From Mycobacterium sp. (GTDB lineage: Bacteria; Actinomycetota; Actinomycetes; Mycobacteriales; Mycobacteriaceae): a stretch of DNA of 55,703 bases. The stretch covers positions 1 through 55,703 of the forward strand of contig NZ_JAFBAR010000020.1 of the NCBI RefSeq assembly GCF_019247635.1. Reading direction: 5' to 3'. The translations under genes were made by a program, and so were the position numbers. This document shows, piece after piece, positions 28,356-34,875 of the stretch (position 1 is its first letter; each line of letters opens with the position of its first letter). Under the pieces are notes generated by a model. The model saw nothing but the letters and a program-made list of their open reading frames with translations. It had not been told where the DNA came from and ran no database searches.

Positions 28356-29801
28356 ATGCCGAGTCCCACCGTCACCTCGCCGCAAGTAGCCGTCAACGAC
28401 ATAGGCTCCAGCGAGGACTTTCTCGCAGCAATAGACAAAACGATCAAGTACTTCAACGATGGCGACATTGTCGAAGGCACCATCGTCAAAGTTGACCGGG
28501 ACGAGGTGCTCCTCGACATCGGCTACAAGACCGAAGGGGTCATCCCCGCCCGCGAACTATCCATCAAGCACGATGTCGACCCCAACGAGGTCGTTTCCGT
28601 CGGCGACGAGGTGGAGGCCCTGGTTCTCACCAAGGAGGACAAAGAGGGCCGGCTGATTCTTTCCAAGAAGCGCGCGCAGTACGAGCGCGCCTGGGGCACC
28701 ATCGAGGCGCTCAAGGAGAAGGACGAGGCCGTCAAGGGCACGGTTATCGAGGTGGTCAAGGGTGGCTTGATCCTCGACATCGGGTTGCGCGGCTTCCTGC
28801 CCGCCTCGCTGGTCGAGATGCGACGGGTCCGGGATCTGCAGCCGTATATCGGCAAGGAGATCGAGGCCAAGATCATCGAGCTGGACAAGAACCGCAACAA
28901 CGTGGTGCTGTCGCGACGGGCCTGGTTGGAGCAGACCCAGTCCGAGGTGCGCAGCGAGTTCCTGAATCAATTGCAGAAGGGCACCATCCGAAAGGGTGTC
29001 GTCTCCTCCATCGTCAACTTCGGAGCCTTCGTCGATCTTGGCGGTGTCGACGGTCTGGTGCACGTCTCCGAGTTGTCCTGGAAGCACATCGACCACCCGT
29101 CCGAGGTGGTCCAGGTCGGCGACGAGGTGACCGTCGAGGTGCTCGACGTCGATATGGACCGCGAGCGGGTCTCGTTGTCGCTCAAGGCCACTCAGGAAGA
29201 CCCCTGGCGCCACTTCGCCCGCACCCACGCTATCGGGCAGATCGTGCCGGGCAAGGTCACCAAGCTGGTTCCGTTCGGCGCGTTCGTCCGCGTCGAGGAG
29301 GGCATCGAGGGCCTGGTGCACATCTCGGAGTTGGCCGAGCGCCACGTCGAGGTGCCCGACCAGGTGGTTGCCGTCGGCGACGACGCGATGGTCAAGGTCA
29401 TCGACATCGACCTGGAGCGTCGTCGGATCTCGTTGTCGCTCAAGCAGGCTAACGAGGACTACACCGAGGAGTTCGACCCCGCCAAGTACGGCATGGCCGA
29501 CAGCTACGACGAGCAGGGCAACTACATCTTCCCCGAGGGCTTCGACGCCGAAACCAACGAGTGGCTCGACGGATTCGATGCCCAGCGCAACGAATGGGAA
29601 GCCCGCTACGCCGAGGCCGAGCGCCGGCACAAGATGCACACCGCGCAGATGGAGAAGTTCGCCGCCGCCGAGGCCGTCGATCAGGGCGGCAGTAGCCAGC
29701 CGCCGTCCAGCAGTGGGCCCTCGGACAAGGCGGCGGGCGGGTCGCTGGCCAGCGACGCCCAACTCGCCGCGCTGCGGGAAAAACTCGCCGGCAACGGCTG
29801 A
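28356..29801 (+). CDS. rpsA: 30S ribosomal protein S1
   Basis: A 481-residue S1 with four S1/OB RNA-binding repeats at about 35-105, 120-190, 208-276 and 293-362. Examples are GDIVEGTIVKVDRDEVLLDIGYKTEGVIP and GTIRKGVVSSIVNFGAFVDLGGVDGLVHVSEL. The actinobacterial C-terminal tail is Glu/Ser-rich and ends AQLAALREKLAGNG. S1 brings mRNA to the 30S subunit and, in mycobacteria, the C-terminal region has been studied in trans-translation and pyrazinamide response. A CGGAG element precedes the ATG at 28356. Confidence 0.96.
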   Translation: MPSPTVTSPQVAVNDIGSSEDFLAAIDKTIKYFNDGDIVEGTIVKVDRDEVLLDIGYKTEGVIPARELSIKHDVDPNEVVSVGDEVEALVLTKEDKEGRLILSKKRAQYERAWGTIEALKEKDEAVKGTVIEVVKGGLILDIGLRGFLPASLVEMRRVRDLQPYIGKEIEAKIIELDKNRNNVVLSRRAWLEQTQSEVRSEFLNQLQKGTIRKGVVSSIVNFGAFVDLGGVDGLVHVSELSWKHIDHPSEVVQVGDEVTVEVLDVDMDRERVSLSLKATQEDPWRHFARTHAIGQIVPGKVTKLVPFGAFVRVEEGIEGLVHISELAERHVEVPDQVVAVGDDAMVKVIDIDLERRRISLSLKQANEDYTEEFDPAKYGMADSYDEQGNYIFPEGFDAETNEWLDGFDAQRNEWEARYAEAERRHKMHTAQMEKFAAAEAVDQGGSSQPPSSSGPSDKAAGGSLASDAQLAALREKLAGNG

Positions 29802-29823
29802 TTCCACTGACCGCATCCGGGTA

Positions 29824-31053
29824 ATGCTGCGCATCGGGCTGACCGGCGGCATCGGCGCCGGCAAGTCGGCGGTGTCGTCCACCTTCGCGGACTGTGGAGG
29901 GATCGTCGTCGACGGGGATGTCATCGCCCGGGAGGTGGTCGAGCCCGGCACCGAAGGCCTGGCGTCGCTGGTCGAGGCGTTCGGCGACGACATTCTGCTC
30001 TCGGACGGGGCGCTGGATCGTCCCGCCTTGGCGGCCAAGGCTTTTCGAGACGACGAGGCGCGCCAAAAGCTCAATGGCATCGTGCACCCGCTGGTAGGCA
30101 AGCGGCGGGCGGAGATCATCGCCGCCGTGGCGGACGACGCCGTTGTGGTGGAAGACATTCCGCTGCTCGTGGAATCCGGGATGGCGCCGCTGTTTCCGTT
30201 GGTCGTCATCGTGCACGCCGATGTCGACGTGCGCGTGCGACGGTTGGTCGATCAACGTGGCATGGCCGAGGAGGATGCCCGGGCCCGGATCGCGGCCCAG
30301 GCTACCGACGAGCAGCGCCGTGTCGTCGCGGACATCTGGTTGGACAACTCGGCCAGCCCAGAGGACTTGGTGCGATGCGCCCACGAGGTGTGGAACGACC
30401 GAATACTGCCGTTTGCACACAACCTGACCGAGCGGCAACCCGCACGCGCACCCGCCCGTTTGGTGCCGGCCGATCCGACTTGGCCGGAACAGGCGCTGCG
30501 CATCGTCAACCGGTTGAACACCGCGTGCGGCCACCGCGCGCTGCGGGTCGACCATATCGGGTCGACCGCGTTTTCCGAGTATCCGGACTTCCTTTCCAAG
30601 GACGTCATCGACATCCAGATCACCGTCGAATCACTAGAGGTCGCAGACGAACTCGTCGATCCGTTGCTGGCCGTGGGCTACCCGCGCCTCGAGCACATCA
30701 CCGAGGATGTCGCCAAGGCCGATGCCCGCAGCACCGTCAACCGTTTCGACCACGGCGAGGACCCGACGTTGTGGCACAAACGAATTCACGCCTCGGCCGA
30801 TCCCGGCCGACCCACGAATGTGCACCTCAGGGTGGACGGCTGGCCCAATCAGCAGTTCGCGCTGTTGTTCGTCGACTGGTTGAAGGCCAATCCAGCTGTG
30901 CGCGAAGAGTACCTGGCAGTGAAACGCGACGCCGAGACCGCCGGGGGCGGGGATACCGGCCGCTACGTCGCGGTCAAGGAGCCGTGGTTTGTCGAGGCGT
31001 ACCGGCGCGCGTGGGAGTGGGCCGACACGACCGGCTGGAACCCAGCTGGCTAG
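29824..31053 (+). CDS. coaE: Dephospho-CoA kinase fused to a GrpB/UPF0157 domain
   Basis: A 409-residue fusion. Residues 1-~200 are dephospho-CoA kinase, the last step of CoA synthesis: P-loop GLTGGIGAGKSAVS at the N terminus, DGDVIAREVVEPG, DEAR-KLNGIVHPLVGKRR, and DVRVRRLVDQRG. Residues ~210-405 are a GrpB (UPF0157) nucleotidyltransferase-like domain with VDHIGSTAF and DVIDIQITV. The same fusion occurs across mycobacteria; the second domain aids the kinase's solubility or regulation in published work on M. tuberculosis CoaE. ATG 29824 starts the conserved MLRIGLTGG; the longer open frame upstream is rpsA read out of frame. It lies 22 bp after rpsA. Confidence 0.94.
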   Translation: MLRIGLTGGIGAGKSAVSSTFADCGGIVVDGDVIAREVVEPGTEGLASLVEAFGDDILLSDGALDRPALAAKAFRDDEARQKLNGIVHPLVGKRRAEIIAAVADDAVVVEDIPLLVESGMAPLFPLVVIVHADVDVRVRRLVDQRGMAEEDARARIAAQATDEQRRVVADIWLDNSASPEDLVRCAHEVWNDRILPFAHNLTERQPARAPARLVPADPTWPEQALRIVNRLNTACGHRALRVDHIGSTAFSEYPDFLSKDVIDIQITVESLEVADELVDPLLAVGYPRLEHITEDVAKADARSTVNRFDHGEDPTLWHKRIHASADPGRPTNVHLRVDGWPNQQFALLFVDWLKANPAVREEYLAVKRDAETAGGGDTGRYVAVKEPWFVEAYRRAWEWADTTGWNPAG

Positions 31054-31095
31054 TCGGATCGCCCGTCCTCCTCGGTTCGTTGCAGGACCGCATCG

Positions 31096-31878
31096 TCATC
31101 GGGCGGGCTGACAGTGCGGGCACCAGAAGGTTGTTCGCCCATTCATGCGGCTTCGATTCAGGTGTGTACCGCAGCGGGGACAGCAGGGATCCGGATCGTC
31201 GCGGACGCCGGCAAGCCAGCGGGACGATCGGGGCACCCGGCCGTGTCGCACTGCGGTGCGCAGCACCTGGGTTGTCGCGCCGTGCAGTCGCTTCAGCTCA
31301 TCACCGGTTAGCGCCGCGACCCGTCGCGACGGCAGAATCCGGGCGCACCAACAGATTTCGTCGGTGAGCAGGTTGCCGAGCCCGGCGATCACCGATTGAT
31401 CCGCCAGCGCGGCCTTCAGCGACCCCCGACGGCCGGACAGTGCATCGCGAAACTCTGGCAGGCCAATCCCTAACGCGTCGGGCCCCAATGGGCCAGTGAT
31501 GCGCGCGATGTCGTTCGCGTCGGCGGCAAGCCAGACGCCACGCAATTTGCGCAGGTCCGCATAGCGCAGGTCACCGCGGTCCAGCACCAGCACCAGCCGC
31601 TCATGCGGCTCGCGCTCGGTGCCCTCATCGGCGTAGTAGGGATGGCCAGTCATCCCGCTGTGTATGAGCAACGTCGGGCCGTCGGTAGGCAGCATCAGCC
31701 ATTTGCCGTGCCGGTGTGGCTCGCCGAAGCGCCGACCGTTGAGCCGGCCGAATAGTGCTGCGGCCGTGGTGTTTCGCAGAATGCCCGGATCGCTTACCTG
31801 GACGCGCCGCACCCGGCGGCCGGGGAGCGTGCGGGCCAGCTCGCGCCGAAAGCCTTCCACGTCAGGCAGCTCAGGCAC
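31096..31878 (-). CDS. Fpg/Nei-family DNA glycosylase
   Basis: A 260-residue base-excision glycosylase/AP-lyase. The chain starts MPELPDVE: P2 becomes the N-terminal nucleophile and E3 the acid. K59 in RHGKWLML is the conserved lysine, M in IHSGMTG the intercalating residue. The helix-two-turn-helix is followed by a zinc finger C-x2-C-x16-C-x2-C (CPRCG...CPHCQ) with an R-x-T tip. It would remove oxidised bases. M. tuberculosis has four Fpg/Nei genes elsewhere and, from memory, none here. Start is GTG 31876-31878, overlapping the stop of an upstream open frame by 8 bp. Whether it is Fpg- or Nei-like in substrate is open. Confidence 0.85.
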   Translation of the reverse strand: MPELPDVEGFRRELARTLPGRRVRRVQVSDPGILRNTTAAALFGRLNGRRFGEPHRHGKWLMLPTDGPTLLIHSGMTGHPYYADEGTEREPHERLVLVLDRGDLRYADLRKLRGVWLAADANDIARITGPLGPDALGIGLPEFRDALSGRRGSLKAALADQSVIAGLGNLLTDEICWCARILPSRRVAALTGDELKRLHGATTQVLRTAVRHGRVPRSSRWLAGVRDDPDPCCPRCGTHLNRSRMNGRTTFWCPHCQPAR

Positions 31879-32050
31879 GAAATTTCGCCAGGTGTTCTGT
31901 AGGGCGGGATGGTGACCTGGCGTCCGGCGCCACGGCCATCAGCGCGTGCGCGTTTCGCATGATGTCCGGGTAGACGCGCTTGCCGTTCTCATTGCGGGCG
32001 AGCTGCGGGCTGGCATACCCGGGGGTTCCCCAGTCTCGGGTGCAGAAACT
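31871..32050 (-). pseudogene. 5'-truncated coding remnant between the response regulator and the glycosylase
   Basis: After the regulator's TGA the same minus-strand frame stays open for 59 codons and ends at a TGA (31871-31873) inside the glycosylase start. It reads like protein: RDWGTPGYASPQLARNENG, then YPDIMRNAHALMAVAPD. No initiation codon precedes the conserved-looking part; two ATGs occur only late (in DIMRN and ALMAV). It therefore looks like the C-terminal end of a gene whose 5' part is gone. I do not recognise the family. The GTGCCTGA overlap with the glycosylase suggests the lost gene was once coupled to it. Confidence 0.5.
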
Positions 32051-32719
32051 TCAGGGGCCACCCCGCCAGTGATCGATGCGGTGATGGTCAGGAGTGAACC
32101 CGTGATCGACGCCCCACAGCACGGCTTGGGTGCGGCTGCCGACGCCAAGCTTGCGATAGATCGTGCGGATGTAGGACTTTACGGTGTTGGGGCTCAGGTA
32201 TGTCAGCCGCGCAACGTCGGCGTTGCTCATGCCCTGGGTGATCAACGCCAGGATCTCCGCCTCGCGGTCGCTGAGCCCTTCGCCGCGTCCGGGCCAGTCC
32301 AGCCCGGGCACGCTGCGTGCCCGGGCCGTCACCTGACTGATGACGGTCTCGCCGGCATGGACGGCCTCGAGGGCAGCGACCAACTCGCGCGCGGGCAGTG
32401 TCTTGGACAAATATCCGTTGGCTCCATGCTGCCGCGCGCTTTCGATGAGATCGGGATGAAAGTTCCAGGTGTAGACCACAACTCGGCGCGCTTGAGGATT
32501 GGCGACCAGGACGCCGATCTCTTCATGATCGGATTCGGGCTGGGCGAACGAGTCATATAAGACGATGTCGACGGCGTCTTTGACGGGCATGGTGGAGTCG
32601 AGTTCTGCAATGACAACACGGTCGCGATATGGCTCCAGCATGTTGGCCACACCCTTGACCACGACGTCGTAGTCGTCGACGAGCGCAACGGTGATAGGCG
32701 CTCGAGAGGGTGCGGGCAT
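32051..32719 (-). CDS. Orphan response regulator, REC plus LuxR/NarL HTH
   Basis: A 222-residue NarL-type regulator. Receiver domain 1-~125: D15/D16 acidic pocket, D56 phosphoacceptor in VDIVLYDSFA, T84 and K106 (GYLSKTLP). DNA-binding LuxR HTH from ~148: GLSDREAEILALITQGMSNADVARLTYLSPNTVKSYIRTIYRKLG. The phospho-site surroundings (YDSF) are unusual but the key residues are all present. No histidine kinase lies nearby, so it is an orphan. It is divergent from a tiny membrane-protein gene and the paralogue pair. The 120-bp gap holds two CCCTA-type inverted repeats that may be its own binding sites. A GGGAGG lies upstream of the ATG at rather long spacing. Confidence 0.88.
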   Translation of the reverse strand: MPAPSRAPITVALVDDYDVVVKGVANMLEPYRDRVVIAELDSTMPVKDAVDIVLYDSFAQPESDHEEIGVLVANPQARRVVVYTWNFHPDLIESARQHGANGYLSKTLPARELVAALEAVHAGETVISQVTARARSVPGLDWPGRGEGLSDREAEILALITQGMSNADVARLTYLSPNTVKSYIRTIYRKLGVGSRTQAVLWGVDHGFTPDHHRIDHWRGGP

Positions 32720-32735
32720 GCCAGGAAGATTACCT

Positions 32736-32771
32736 CCCTAGGGGTGTATTACTACCGCCCTAAAGGGTGGT
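32736..32771. promoter_or_regulatory. Two related inverted repeats in the regulator/membrane-protein divergent promoter
   Basis: CCCTAGGG at 32736-32743 is a perfect palindrome. ACCGCCCTAAAGGGTGGT at 32754-32771 is palindromic except for one pair and the centre. Both share a CCCTA(A/G)(A/G)GGG(G)TG core, and their CCCTA starts (32736 and 32758) are 22 bp apart, two helical turns. That is a classic layout for paired regulator dimers. Between them TATTACTA could be a promoter -10 in either direction. The obvious candidate binder is the adjacent LuxR-type regulator. Confidence 0.5.
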
Positions 32772-32839
32772 GCACTGGATCAGAAGCCGGGCCAACCGGC
32801 CCGAACGTTTCACAGTCACACGCGAACGAAAGGTTTGCC

Positions 32840-32995
32840 ATGATCATTCTCGGCCTCATCCTGCTGGTCGTCGGGTTCGTGCTGAAGATCTCGATCCTGT
32901 GGACCCTGGGCATCATCCTGGTCGTCATTGGCGCGATCCTGGCGATCCTGGGCAGCACCGGGCGCGCTATCGGCGGCCGCCGGCACTATTTCTGA
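32840..32995 (+). CDS. 51-residue membrane protein (DUF6131-like)
   Basis: A tiny protein that is nearly all membrane: two hydrophobic stretches (about residues 2-15 and 19-39) with a short basic tail GGRRHYF. AAAGG sits 6 nt before the ATG at 32840; the frame upstream of it to 32744 is unlikely to be used. Short proteins of this appearance are common and conserved in actinobacteria, often near stress genes; function unknown. It is first in the rightward set divergent from the response regulator, so it is a likely target of that regulator. Confidence 0.75.
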   Translation: MIILGLILLVVGFVLKISILWTLGIILVVIGAILAILGSTGRAIGGRRHYF

Positions 32996-33102
32996 CGCCC
33001 CCTCGACCACGCCTGCCCGGCACATCCGTGCTGCGCATCACAAAAAGGCGTTTGCGTCGGCGTCGCTGAGGTTATTCGACATGAGTACGAGAGGAGCGCG
33101 AA

Positions 33103-33678
33103 ATGCCCGTTTGGCAAGTGATTCTCATCGCGGCCATCGTCGTCATCGTGGTCGCAGTGGTGGTTGTCGCGGCGAGTGTGATCAACAGTCGCAGTAAAAC
33201 AAAGCGGCTCAAGGAGCACTATGGCCGCGAGTACGAGCGGCTGGTGTCCCAGGCCGGCAGCGAGAAGGCGGCTGAGAAGGAACTCACCGCCCGCGAGCGT
33301 AAGCGGGACAAACTCGACATTGTGCCGTTGACGCAGTCGGCGCTGTCGGATTTCACCACCCGCTGGCACGAGGTACAGACCAGGTTCGTGGACAGTCCGT
33401 CAACTGCCGTCGGTGTTGCGGATCGTCTGGTGACCGATGTGATGCGCGAACGGGGTTATCCCGTCGACGATTTCGAGCAACGGGCGGCTGACATCTCGGT
33501 AGACCATCCGCAGATCGTAGAGAACTACCGCGCCGCGCACGGCATCTGTCTGTCGCAGCAGCACGGCGATGTCAGCACCGAGCAGCAGCGGGCGGCGTTC
33601 GTGCACTATCGGGCGCTGTTCGAAAAGTTGCTGGAAACCAATACCGGCAGCGACAGGTCACAGGAGGCAAGCGCATGA
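33103..33678 (+). CDS. Membrane-anchored protein with a paired FVD/HYR domain
   Basis: A 191-residue protein with one N-terminal membrane helix (residues 5-27, VILIAAIVVIVVAVVVVAAS). A basic/acidic linker (35-75, likely coiled coil) follows, then a domain at ~83-180. That domain reads FTTRWHEVQTRFVDSP, a VADRLVTDVMRERGY segment, and ends STEQQRAAFVHYRALFEKLL. The next gene carries the same domain without the membrane helix. I do not know a named family or function. The helix has few positive residues before it, so orientation is uncertain. ATG 33103 follows GAGGAGCG. The pair overlaps by ATGA and must be co-translated. Confidence 0.8.
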   Translation: MPVWQVILIAAIVVIVVAVVVVAASVINSRSKTKRLKEHYGREYERLVSQAGSEKAAEKELTARERKRDKLDIVPLTQSALSDFTTRWHEVQTRFVDSPSTAVGVADRLVTDVMRERGYPVDDFEQRAADISVDHPQIVENYRAAHGICLSQQHGDVSTEQQRAAFVHYRALFEKLLETNTGSDRSQEASA

Positions 33679-34220
33679 CCACGCATGAACAACAAACACT
33701 GCACGACGAGTCGCAGAGCCAGGTCACCGAGACGGACCCGTCGCTCTCACCCGAGGCCGAAGTGTCAACTCCGCCCAGCGCGCCATCGCGGGATGTCGGC
33801 CAGGAGCAGAACCTGAGCCAGGAGCGAGACCTGAGCCAGTCCGCCCCTGTACCGGAGGAACCCTCGACGGTTTCCGAGGGAACGTCGGCTCAGGGTGAGG
33901 CCACGACGGTGTCGGCGCAGCCGGCAGAGGCCAACCGCGAAACATCGCTGGAGGAAACGCTTTTCGGCGACCACGAACTCGCGGAATTGCGCGGACGGTG
34001 GGCTGGCGTACAGGCGGCCTTCGTGGACGATCCCAAAGAATGTGTACAGAAAGCGGACGTCCTTGTCTCCGACCTCGTTGAGCAGCTCACGAGCGGGTTC
34101 GCCCAAGCGCGTTCGCGTCTCGAGGAGCAGTGGGCACAAGGCCAGGAAGCCTCCACCGAGGACCTGCGTGTTGCCCTGATGCACTATCGCGAGTTCTTCG
34201 AGCGATTGCTCGCGGTGTAG
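33675..34220 (+). CDS. Soluble paralogue carrying the same FVD/HYR domain
   Basis: A 181-residue acidic protein. Residues 1-~95 are low-complexity (Gln, Glu, Ser, Thr, Pro) with a short QEQNLSQERDLSQ repeat, probably disordered. Residues ~103-181 hold LRGRWAGVQAAFVDDP, CVQKADVLVSDLVEQL, and STEDLRVALMHYREFFERLL. These match the upstream membrane protein position for position (RW-x2-VQ-x2-FVD-x-P; V-x2-AD-x-LV-x-D; STE-x2-R-x-A-x2-HYR-x2-FE-x-LL). The pair looks like a duplicated domain delivered once to the membrane and once to the cytoplasm, suggesting they bind each other or a common partner. Function unknown. Confidence 0.8.
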   Translation: MTTHEQQTLHDESQSQVTETDPSLSPEAEVSTPPSAPSRDVGQEQNLSQERDLSQSAPVPEEPSTVSEGTSAQGEATTVSAQPAEANRETSLEETLFGDHELAELRGRWAGVQAAFVDDPKECVQKADVLVSDLVEQLTSGFAQARSRLEEQWAQGQEASTEDLRVALMHYREFFERLLAV

Positions 34221-34242
34221 TCGGGCCGTCGCATCCCCGTCG

Positions 34243-34294
34243 AGCGTGAACTGAGGGCGAGATTTTTGGCGGATTCTCGCCTTCAGTTCACGCT
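34243..34294. terminator. Bidirectional hairpin between convergent genes
   Basis: Left arm 34243-34262 (AGCGTGAACTGAGGGCGAGA) and right arm 34275-34294 pair over 20 bp with a single G-T, around a 12-nt loop starting TTTTT. The right arm covers the last two codons and stop of the DUF402 gene. It separates the paralogue pair from the convergent DUF402 gene and is a good terminator candidate for both. Confidence 0.65.
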
Positions 34295-34743
34295 GGGCGA
34301 ACCGGGTCCGGCCGCCAGCTGAGCTGCATGCCATTGGTGACCAGCCAGGCGCTCAGGTCGTAGTTGTTGCGGGCGAGGCCGTCGACGGCATGCATGGCGC
34401 GCCGTATCGCCCGCTCGGCAACCTCGGAGGTCAGGAGGCCGAGGCGGCTGGCGTCCAGGAGCTCGTCGATATCCGCTACCTCCACGCCTTTGCCGGTGCG
34501 CACGACGATGTCCAGATAGTGGTCCTCGGAATGCCAAGCGTCCGGTCCGGGGGTGTACTCGCCCACATCCAGGTAGTAGTCCTGGTCCCGCTCGTAACCC
34601 GGGTTGAAGTGAAACACAGTGGCGCGCAACCCCAATGACGGCAACAACCACGACTCGAGGTAGTGAAACTGCGCCCGGCCGGGGGCGGGCCGCGCGAGGT
34701 AGAGCCCCCACGGCCGCACCGCGTAGACGTCGACGGCCCGCAC
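34288..34743 (-). CDS. DUF402 protein (nucleoside-phosphatase-like fold)
   Basis: A 151-residue chain from GTG 34743. It has the DUF402 features PWGLYLARP, FHYLESWLLPSLGL, YYLDVGEYTPGPDAWHSEDHYLDIVV and VADIDELLDASRLGLL. Characterised relatives (Streptomyces SC4828/Ntdp) are nucleoside tri/diphosphatases; substrate here is unknown. The frame continues upstream for ~24 family-like codons, including HPPKHETFDL and TNTDPKG, to a TAG at 34819-34821. That stretch contains no ATG, GTG or TTG. The codon where a start is expected, just before DIHPPK, is GAG (34813-34815). Either an unusual start is used or the start was lost. It corresponds by order to Rv1632c. Confidence 0.75.
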   Translation of the reverse strand: MRAVDVYAVRPWGLYLARPAPGRAQFHYLESWLLPSLGLRATVFHFNPGYERDQDYYLDVGEYTPGPDAWHSEDHYLDIVVRTGKGVEVADIDELLDASRLGLLTSEVAERAIRRAMHAVDGLARNNYDLSAWLVTNGMQLSWRPDPVRPA

Positions 34744-34875
34744 GATGCCCTTCGGATCGGTGTTGGTACAGGCGACCAGGTCGAACGTCTCGTGCTTGGG
34801 CGGGTGGATGTCCTCAGCCTAGCGGCGATCGCAAGGGCGGCGGAGCCGGTTGCGGCGGGTCGCCGCCATGCAGCT

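Noticed and set aside
28557..30209. 550-residue minus-strand frame across rpsA and coaE
   Set aside because: Antisense to two clear genes; composition follows their codon structure.
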